From contig CAYLNH010000244.1 of the NCBI GenBank assembly GCA_964384625.1, positions 1-11,116 of the forward strand: a stretch of DNA of 11,116 nt. Reading direction: 5' to 3'. This stretch comes from CAYLNH01 sp964384625 (GTDB lineage Bacteria > Verrucomicrobiota > Lentisphaeria > JABSQK01). Below the pieces are notes generated by a model. It was not told where the DNA came from. It saw nothing but the letters and a program-made list of their open reading frames with translations, and did no database searches. The position numbers were made by a program, and so were the translations under genes. Positions 5,969 through 11,116 of the stretch are shown one piece after another; position 1 is the first letter of the stretch; each line of letters opens with the position of its first letter.

Positions 5969-8900
5969 CGCTGCATCTCCTTGTCCGCGAGTACGATGCC
6001 AATGACGTCTTCCCTCTGGTGACGTCGCCGACCGTAGCCATTGGGTTCGACGTGAGCCATCCCATTGGTCCAGAAATCGACCTTGGCAGGGCCGTTGATG
6101 ACTTGGGGCACGCCGATCTTGACGCCGGCCCACGGATCGAACCACTGGACCTTGGATCCCTTCCTCGCGATTGAGCTGAGGTCGATACTACGTGGCGGCC
6201 GGGGGGCGGCGGTCTGATAGATCCAGACGACGCCGCGAGCCCCGGCGGTCCCCTTGCGCTTCAAGCCAGCGGCACGATAGCCGAAGGTGGCCACCAATCT
6301 TGCGGGATCTTCCGGTTTGTAGTTCCAGGGAAGGATTTCTGTGCCGCCGGCGCCAGTTATCAATCGGTAGAGGGGCTTGAGTTCACGGTAGAAACTGATT
6401 CCGTAGTTGTCCGCATTGAAGAGCTTGCATCCGCTGCGCGCCTGCATCTCTCCAAACTCCTTGCCGTCGGTCCAGACCAGCGGCGTGGCGCAGGCCCCGC
6501 TCATGAACGAGGCCCAGAGGCCGTCGTGGCAGCCGGACACGGTTTTCTCGCGCAGTTCGTAGTTCTGCACGGTCTTGCCCGTGGCGGGAGTCGTATGGTC
6601 CCCCTTGAGCTGCACCGGCTCACCGATCTTGTAGGGGATGTTGGGGGCAGTCTTTGTCCGCATCCACCGTTGGGTCGCGCCAAACTCGCCATTGAACACT
6701 GGTTGAGCCAAGGAGCGGGTGCGCTCGTGGTATCCCTTCTCCGCTTCGACTGTGCTTGATTTGAAAACGAGGTCGTCATCCTCCCACAGTGAGCCCAGTC
6801 TTCTTCCTCTGAGTTCCTGATTATTCCTTGCCCGCCTGACTCCCATACTGTAGTACCCGTGGGTGCTGACGTACTCGAACCCCGTGGCGTCGGCGCCATC
6901 GAGATTGTGCTCGCTGTTGGAGAAGGGCTGGTTGTAGGGTCCGAGGAGGCGGATCTCGGAGCGGATTCGCTTGGACCAACTGCGGAGCGTTGTTTTGGGC
7001 ATCTGCGGCCCATCAAGTTCTGAGATACCTTCCCACAGCCCCAGCCCCGTTCGATTCCCCCAACGCCCAACGATGTAGCGATAGAGGTTCAGCTGGTGGT
7101 TCCACTCCTTGGTATTGCCAAGGGAGTTGCGAAGGAACGTACTAAACTTTGCCTGCAAAGGGGACCAACCGGAGAAGGTATTTGGGTTATGCTCCGGTGG
7201 TGGCGTTGCCCATCGGTCCATCCCCCACGTCCTCGCTTCCGGTCCTCGAATGTCGGCATGCGGCCAGAGCGTGAACATGACATAAGAACGGTTGGTTTCG
7301 GCCGCCTGCATGATCTCGTCCATCATCCTCGCTCGGCCCTGGTCAAAGTACTGGTAGGGCTGGGGTTCGGATGCGTCGCCGTCGAACTTCTTCATGATGG
7401 CCGCCACTCCCTCTAGGTCTCGTCCCTTCCCCGCGTTTCCGGCGTTCCGCCACTCCTCTTTGAGGGCCGTGCCGGCGCTATGAACGACGTTGGTGTCCCA
7501 ACATGTGAACCAGTGCGACAGAAGCGTGCCGGTGCTGCCGCTTCCAGTTGTGGGAAAACTGGTGGAAAGCGGCCCAAAGATATCGGCGTTGACGTCCGCG
7601 TAGGCCGAGCCCCATGTGGTTGCCTTCCACTTCTCGTTTGTTTCCCAGCGGTTCCAGCAACGGCAGAAGCCGAATATGTAGAACGGCTTTGCTGTGTTTT
7701 CCTTTGCCAGAGGCTGGCGGCAAAAGAAGCGTCGGTTGGGTCTCGCTGGTGCGATCGGCGCTTGTTTGGCGCAGGAGGAGAAGTCCATACCGACATCCCT
7801 GCCCGTGCCTTCTCTGCGGGGCCAGCGGCCCTCGGGGACGCCGTCAGGTTCCAGATTCCAGGCGTACCCCTTAATCTTGGTGTCGTCCTTGCGGGGGAAG
7901 ATGGCCGTCTGTCCGGCATTCGTCGACCGGACCAGGACGTAGAAGAACCATTTGCCTTCCTTCGGCACGAAGAGCCTGGCGTACCACTTCCAGTTCTCGG
8001 CGTCGATGCCACGATCCAGTCGGGCATAGAACGCCGGGCTCCAGAACGAGGCCCCCTTGTAGGCGTTGTTCTTATCCTGGATACGGTCGAATTCTTCCCA
8101 CACCTTTTTGCCGTCGGTCATGGCTTCGGTGGATGCCATCACGGCGACCTTGATTTTCTTGCCGTTGCCATCGGCATCGACGGCATCAAAGGAATCGACG
8201 GGCGTGAAGTCTGCGGTCCGCAACAGACCTTTCGGGAAACCGTCATCCTCATAGACGCTGCGGTTGATCCAGATCTGGAATTCAAGGGTGCTGTAGATCA
8301 TGTGCTCGCTACCGAGCAGGCTCAGGGAAACGGGTTTTGCTTCCGGTTCCACCGTTATGCTGACAGTGTCCTCGAAGCGGAGTTCGGTGTCTGCCTCATA
8401 GATCGCCTGCAGCAGGCATTCTTTCTTGCCGTTGTCTGTGTCGCCGCCGACGAGCGTCAGTTTCAGGTCTGCATCTTTTACCTGTTCCCACAGATCTTGC
8501 GAGGTCTTGGCGTCCCCGGTGAAGATCGACTTGCCGTCTGCGGTTTGGACATCGACGCTATTGCTTCCGCGGACGATCGTAACGGCGCCTTTTGGGCGTC
8601 CCGGGGGCATCACGCGACGCAGCAACAATGGCGCTTTGCCGTTGGGCTTGACCTTGGCGCCGGGATTCTCTTCGAGCTGGTCCTCGCGCACTTCAGCTTG
8701 CGGCTGGAGCTTTGGGTCTGCGATACGGCCATCCTGATCGGCATCACAGTCCAGATCCAGATCGACGCTGTTCGAGTCCCACGTGACTTCCTGGCCGCCG
8801 CCGGGGCCGATGCCGCCCCTCCCGAAGAATTTGCCCTCGGCCGTGACCCACACGCGAAAACCAAATGGTGTGCCGGCGTGCCAGGAGTGCTGCGCCTTGG

Positions 8901-9171
8901 TGTGTTCGCCGATGGTCCAGTTGAGTCGCAGGTCGCGGGCGTTGCCAACCGTGCTTGGTGTTTCGGAGAGTTCGATACCCTCTGCCGGCTTCGTGTCAAG
9001 CTCCAGTGCATCCCATTTCGGATTGACTTTGATGAAGCTGCCGAAAGCACTGGCTTTCTTGGGGGAGACTTCATTTTCGATCTTTCCCGACTGTTGGGCA
9101 AATGCGGTTCCCCCCAAGAGCAGCAGTGCGATTCCCAGCCATGCAAGTTCACAGTGTCCTGCCGAATTCAT
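5965..9171 (-). CDS. Secreted multidomain protein with clan GH-A (GH5-like) glycoside hydrolase domain
   Basis: 1068 aa. Signal peptide 1-25 (hydrophobic 11-20, AFA cleavage). Residues 30-290 are beta-rich and unrecognised, with a DADQDGRI calcium-loop-like motif at 143-150. Residues 290-440 resemble the DUF5060 beta-sandwich found before such hydrolases (FWSPAFYARLD, WKWYARLFVPKEGKWFFYV). Residues 480-940 read as a (beta/alpha)8 barrel: GFCRCW (501-506), YFDQGRARMMDEIMQAAE, LYRYIVGRWG, GLGLWEGISELDG with presumed acid/base Glu718, STHGYY (His771), FNGEFG with presumed nucleophile Glu829, and the HDGLWASFMSGA segment common in this group. Residues 950-1068 resemble the small C-terminal putative collagen-binding beta domain (WFDPWAG). 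The residue before Glu718 is Ser, where clan GH-A normally has Asn. Both ends overlap neighbours as ATGA. A role in hydrolysing extracellular polysaccharide is likely from the fold; the substrate is unknown. Confidence 0.85.
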   Translation of the reverse strand: MNSAGHCELAWLGIALLLLGGTAFAQQSGKIENEVSPKKASAFGSFIKVNPKWDALELDTKPAEGIELSETPSTVGNARDLRLNWTIGEHTKAQHSWHAGTPFGFRVWVTAEGKFFGRGGIGPGGGQEVTWDSNSVDLDLDCDADQDGRIADPKLQPQAEVREDQLEENPGAKVKPNGKAPLLLRRVMPPGRPKGAVTIVRGSNSVDVQTADGKSIFTGDAKTSQDLWEQVKDADLKLTLVGGDTDNGKKECLLQAIYEADTELRFEDTVSITVEPEAKPVSLSLLGSEHMIYSTLEFQIWINRSVYEDDGFPKGLLRTADFTPVDSFDAVDADGNGKKIKVAVMASTEAMTDGKKVWEEFDRIQDKNNAYKGASFWSPAFYARLDRGIDAENWKWYARLFVPKEGKWFFYVLVRSTNAGQTAIFPRKDDTKIKGYAWNLEPDGVPEGRWPRREGTGRDVGMDFSSCAKQAPIAPARPNRRFFCRQPLAKENTAKPFYIFGFCRCWNRWETNEKWKATTWGSAYADVNADIFGPLSTSFPTTGSGSTGTLLSHWFTCWDTNVVHSAGTALKEEWRNAGNAGKGRDLEGVAAIMKKFDGDASEPQPYQYFDQGRARMMDEIMQAAETNRSYVMFTLWPHADIRGPEARTWGMDRWATPPPEHNPNTFSGWSPLQAKFSTFLRNSLGNTKEWNHQLNLYRYIVGRWGNRTGLGLWEGISELDGPQMPKTTLRSWSKRIRSEIRLLGPYNQPFSNSEHNLDGADATGFEYVSTHGYYSMGVRRARNNQELRGRRLGSLWEDDDLVFKSSTVEAEKGYHERTRSLAQPVFNGEFGATQRWMRTKTAPNIPYKIGEPVQLKGDHTTPATGKTVQNYELREKTVSGCHDGLWASFMSGACATPLVWTDGKEFGEMQARSGCKLFNADNYGISFYRELKPLYRLITGAGGTEILPWNYKPEDPARLVATFGYRAAGLKRKGTAGARGVVWIYQTAAPRPPRSIDLSSIARKGSKVQWFDPWAGVKIGVPQVINGPAKVDFWTNGMAHVEPNGYGRRRHQREDVIGIVLADKEMQR
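5977..5982 (-). promoter_or_regulatory. Shine-Dalgarno site for the small HEAT-like gene
   Basis: AAGGAG on the minus strand, eight bases before the ATG at 5968, lying inside the last codons of the upstream gene. It fixes the start at 5968 rather than at the 5' end of the longer open frame (6145). Confidence 0.75.
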
Positions 9172-10922
9172 CGTTCTCTCCTTCCCGGTGGTTTCGTCTT
9201 GTCTCGTTCGAGCTTCTTGTTTTGCGCAATTCTCTTCTTCAGGCCGTCAATGAAACGGTCGGCACTTTCTCGTCGTCGCCGGTCATATTTCGGATAGTCG
9301 GCCTTGAATTTCCGAAACAAACGCAGGGCCTCTTCATCACGTTTGAGGACCCAGAGCGAAAAGGCATGCTGAAACATCGCCCACGGCGCCCATTCCGAAC
9401 GAGGATATTCGCGATAGACCCGAGCAAGGTATTCATGGGATTTGTCCGTTCGGGCCTGGCGGCCGTGCAGACAGGCGGTCTGCAGGAGGGCATCGGGCGC
9501 AAAATGGCTGCGGGAATACGGTTTCTTCTCGAATCGGGCGTAGCAGGCAAGGGCTTTCTCGTTCTCGTTCAAATGGGCGTAACCGCCGGCAACTCCGAGC
9601 GCGGCGTACGCCTGTTGCTCGAAGCCGGCGGCTTCTTTCAGGTCACCTGAGCTGACACGCTCGAAGAGGTGAAGCGAGCGTTTGTCTTTCCAGCCTTCCA
9701 TGTAGGCGGAAGCGAGGAAGAGAACAAAGCGCACTTTCTTCCTGCCCTGCTTGAGCAGAAATTTCGGCATCGGCAGTTTGTCTGCCCGGCACATTTCCAC
9801 CAGACAAGCCATGCCTTGTCCCGGGACATCGCCATAGGTTTTGGTTGGGCGCAAACGGACGCTTGCCTCGAAGTGTTTGGCGGCTGCTTCGGTATTGCCC
9901 GAGAAATACTCGATCAGCCCGAGCCGGTCATGGATGTCGGCCAGGATTTGTGTCCACGTCTTGTCGACCTTGTCGGCATCGGCCTTGAGGACAATACTGT
10001 ATGTCCGGGATGCCTCGTCAATCTCGAAGCGGTGCTCCAAGAGAATGTCACCGATCAACAGGTGGGCATGTCCACGGTAGGCCCCAAAGGGTTTCTTCTT
10101 GATGAAGGACTGAAGCGCCTTTTCTGCATTGTCCACTTTCCCGTCCAGCAGCAGGCATTGGCCGTGCCGCAGCTCTGCGGGGGCGGCGAGCGAATGGTCC
10201 GGAAAGTCAGTGTATACCTTCCGATACAAGGGGGTGGCTTGGGCATACTTCGTGGCTTGCCGCAGCTTCTCGGCTGCCCCGAATGTTGTTTCCGGTTCCT
10301 TTTTGTCCGGTCGGGCGAGCTGTTTCTTGGCATCTTCCAGGAGGCGCTGGATGTGCTTCAGGTCAATGCCATCCAGATCCGACAGTTTCAGAGTGCGCGG
10401 AAGTTTTACAGCGTACTCGTAGGCTCGGATAGCATCGTTCCAGGCATCGTGGGAAGCGTACAGGTCACCCAGGGCCGCTGCAATCCTGATGTCATCGATG
10501 GTCTGGCGGTTCTCGGCCAGAATCCGATCGAGAAGCTTGCATGCGGCTTCCTGCTGAGCGGTGTTGTCCCAATGTTGAGCAAGGCGAATTGCGGCTTTGG
10601 TGCGCCACTCGTCATCTGTGCCACGTGCCGCCAGGTTTCCCAGAAGATCTTCAGCTTTTCTAACGTTCTCTTGCGGATCAAGGGAAAGCGAAACATCTGC
10701 GTACAAATAAGCCGCCTCTCTGGCGATGACGTCCGTATCGCTTTTTGTCAGCCGATCAAGCCTGGACAGAACCTGCTTGCCCTTACCGGCCGCGATCGAC
10801 TTCCGGCATGATGACAAGCGGTCGGCGTCCCACGATGACCCTGCAAAACCGACCAGCGAAGAACAGACAGCAATGCAAAGAACTGCGTGCCTGATCCGAG
10901 AACTGTTTGCATTCAAAGGCAT
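9168..10922 (-). CDS. Exported tetratricopeptide (TPR) repeat protein, BamD/YbgF-like repeats
   Basis: 584 aa, counted from the ATG at 10922. Seen: a signal-peptide-like N-terminus (Arg9, Arg11, hydrophobic 13-27, AGS near 27-29) without a convincing lipobox. The rest is TPR-type helix pairs, clearest at about 55-170, 215-300 (ATPLYRKVYTDFPDHSLA, DNAEKALQSFIKKKP), 325-360 and 430-550 (LARVYREYPRSEWAPWAM, EEALRLFRKFKADYPKYD). The 'YP/FP' ends of the repeats recall BamD/YbgF-type TPRs. The tail is strongly basic (about 550-584). A TTG seven codons upstream (10943) would extend the frame but has no ribosome site and lies in a hairpin, so the ATG is preferred. As the first gene after the promoter and overlapping the hydrolase gene by ATGA, it probably serves as a periplasmic scaffold or assembly partner; that is inference, and no enzymatic motif is seen. 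Confidence 0.82.
   Translation of the reverse strand: MPLNANSSRIRHAVLCIAVCSSLVGFAGSSWDADRLSSCRKSIAAGKGKQVLSRLDRLTKSDTDVIAREAAYLYADVSLSLDPQENVRKAEDLLGNLAARGTDDEWRTKAAIRLAQHWDNTAQQEAACKLLDRILAENRQTIDDIRIAAALGDLYASHDAWNDAIRAYEYAVKLPRTLKLSDLDGIDLKHIQRLLEDAKKQLARPDKKEPETTFGAAEKLRQATKYAQATPLYRKVYTDFPDHSLAAPAELRHGQCLLLDGKVDNAEKALQSFIKKKPFGAYRGHAHLLIGDILLEHRFEIDEASRTYSIVLKADADKVDKTWTQILADIHDRLGLIEYFSGNTEAAAKHFEASVRLRPTKTYGDVPGQGMACLVEMCRADKLPMPKFLLKQGRKKVRFVLFLASAYMEGWKDKRSLHLFERVSSGDLKEAAGFEQQAYAALGVAGGYAHLNENEKALACYARFEKKPYSRSHFAPDALLQTACLHGRQARTDKSHEYLARVYREYPRSEWAPWAMFQHAFSLWVLKRDEEALRLFRKFKADYPKYDRRRRESADRFIDGLKKRIAQNKKLERDKTKPPGRRER
9178..9183 (-). promoter_or_regulatory. Shine-Dalgarno site for the GH-A-like gene
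   Basis: AAGGAG on the minus strand, six bases before the ATG at 9171, inside the final codons of the TPR gene. It supports the start at 9171 and independent re-initiation at the ATGA overlap. Confidence 0.75.
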
Positions 10923-10940
10923 GAAAACCCCGATTCCTGA

Positions 10941-10961
10941 CAACAGAAAGAAAAGCTGTTG
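10941..10961 (-). promoter_or_regulatory. Hairpin in the 5' leader of the operon
   Basis: CAACAG (10941-10946) and CTGTTG (10956-10961) are exact inverse complements around a 9-nt loop. The hairpin would begin a few bases after the predicted transcription start (about 10964) and end 18 bases before the ATG at 10922. It may stabilise the 5' end of the mRNA. It would also bury the TTG codon at 10943, which argues against that start. Confidence 0.4.
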
Positions 10962-10970
10962 CCCTGATTC

Positions 10971-10999
10971 ACTCTAATTCTTCGTTAACTGCCTGTCAA
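10971..10999 (-). promoter_or_regulatory. Sigma-70-type promoter of the TPR/GH-A/HEAT operon
   Basis: On the minus strand, a perfect TTGACA -35 box (10999-10994), a 17-bp spacer and TAGAGT (10976-10971, four of six matches to TATAAT). The expected start of transcription is near 10964, giving a leader of about 42 nt to the ATG at 10922. It is the best promoter seen in the window and is positioned to drive all the coupled genes. Confidence 0.7.
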
Positions 11000-11020
11000 G
11001 ACAAACTTTACTGCTTGTCA
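10985..11020. promoter_or_regulatory. 14-bp direct repeat over and upstream of the -35 box, candidate operator
   Basis: TTAACTGCCTGTCA (10985-10998) and TTTACTGCTTGTCA (11007-11020) match at 12 of 14 positions and are offset by 22 bp, about two helical turns, so they present on the same DNA face. The inner copy overlaps the -35 hexamer and part of the spacer. This geometry fits a regulator binding in tandem. No regulator gene is in the window. Confidence 0.4.
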
Positions 11021-11116
11021 GCTCTGCGCTGTTTGTCCGTAAGCCGGCTAGGAGCCTGTCGGACTTAGGGTCGGCGCGGAAATAACGTCGCATTATTCGG
11101 GGCAGACATACCAACC
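11021..11116. other. Upstream flank without a recognised gene
   Basis: No open frame or RNA gene is seen. It contains a GCCGGC palindrome (11043-11048) and a small inverted repeat AATAA-N7-TTATT (11081-11097). The window ends before any neighbouring gene can be seen. Confidence 0.4.

Noticed and set aside
5969..6145. Upstream extension of the small HEAT-like gene to 6145
   Set aside because: The extra 59 residues are a frame-shifted reading of the hydrolase C-terminus and would place the signal peptide internally. AAGGAG and the ATGA overlap support 5968.
7480..9297. Long plus-strand open frame (605 codons) opposite the GH-A-like gene
   Set aside because: It runs antisense through the hydrolase and across its start codon. 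The translation has no recognisable domain, whereas the minus strand carries clear catalytic motifs.
10923..10943. TTG start extending the TPR protein by seven residues
   Set aside because: No ribosome site precedes it and the codon lies in the leader hairpin; the ATG at 10922 starts a normal signal peptide.
11050..11075. GGAGCCTGTCGGACTTAGGGTC as a possible insertion-sequence end
   Set aside because: It only loosely recalls transposon termini. There is no transposase, matching second end or target duplication in the window. An ISfinder search would decide.

Overview
The window holds four large genes, all on the minus strand, flanked by a short regulatory region at the high-coordinate end and a tandem-repeat array at the low-coordinate end. 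Base composition is fairly GC-rich by eye. Promoter and Shine-Dalgarno signals are ordinary bacterial ones. Very large exported proteins that combine HEAT or TPR repeats with glycoside-hydrolase-like domains suggest a member of the PVC group (Verrucomicrobiota, Kiritimatiellota, Lentisphaerota or Planctomycetota). That placement is inference: the window has no rRNA, tRNA or housekeeping gene to test it.

Layout in the direction of transcription (high to low coordinates). A good sigma-70-type promoter lies at 10971-10999 (TTGACA, 17 bp, TAGAGT), with a 14-bp direct repeat over and upstream of its -35 box. It precedes an exported TPR protein (9168-10922). The TPR gene overlaps, by ATGA, a secreted multidomain protein with a clan GH-A glycosidase-like catalytic domain (5965-9171). 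That gene overlaps, again by ATGA, a small exported alpha-helical HEAT-like protein (4691-5968). AAGGAG ribosome binding sites precede both overlapping starts, so these three genes form one translationally coupled operon. After a 250-bp gap with several small inverted repeats comes a giant exported protein (325-4440). It joins a TolB/CsgG-like N-terminal region, a HEAT-repeat solenoid, a second TIM-barrel glycosidase-like domain and a GATase-like domain. It may be a distal operon member or have its own promoter.

The giant gene ends inside the last, partial copy of a roughly 124-bp tandem repeat (about 45-333). Each full unit carries two inverted repeats and, on the minus strand, a GC hairpin with a UCCG loop followed by a T-run, which would suit transcription termination.

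Working idea (inference): the four proteins act together outside the cytoplasm, with two putative carbohydrate-active enzymes and two repeat-scaffold proteins or regions. No transporter, SusC/D pair, sensor or regulator lies in the window, and the substrate cannot be read from the sequence. The unusual points are the HEAT-plus-glycosidase fusion, the Ser in place of the usual Asn before the presumed acid/base Glu of the GH-A protein, and the structured repeat that supplies the stop codon of the giant gene.
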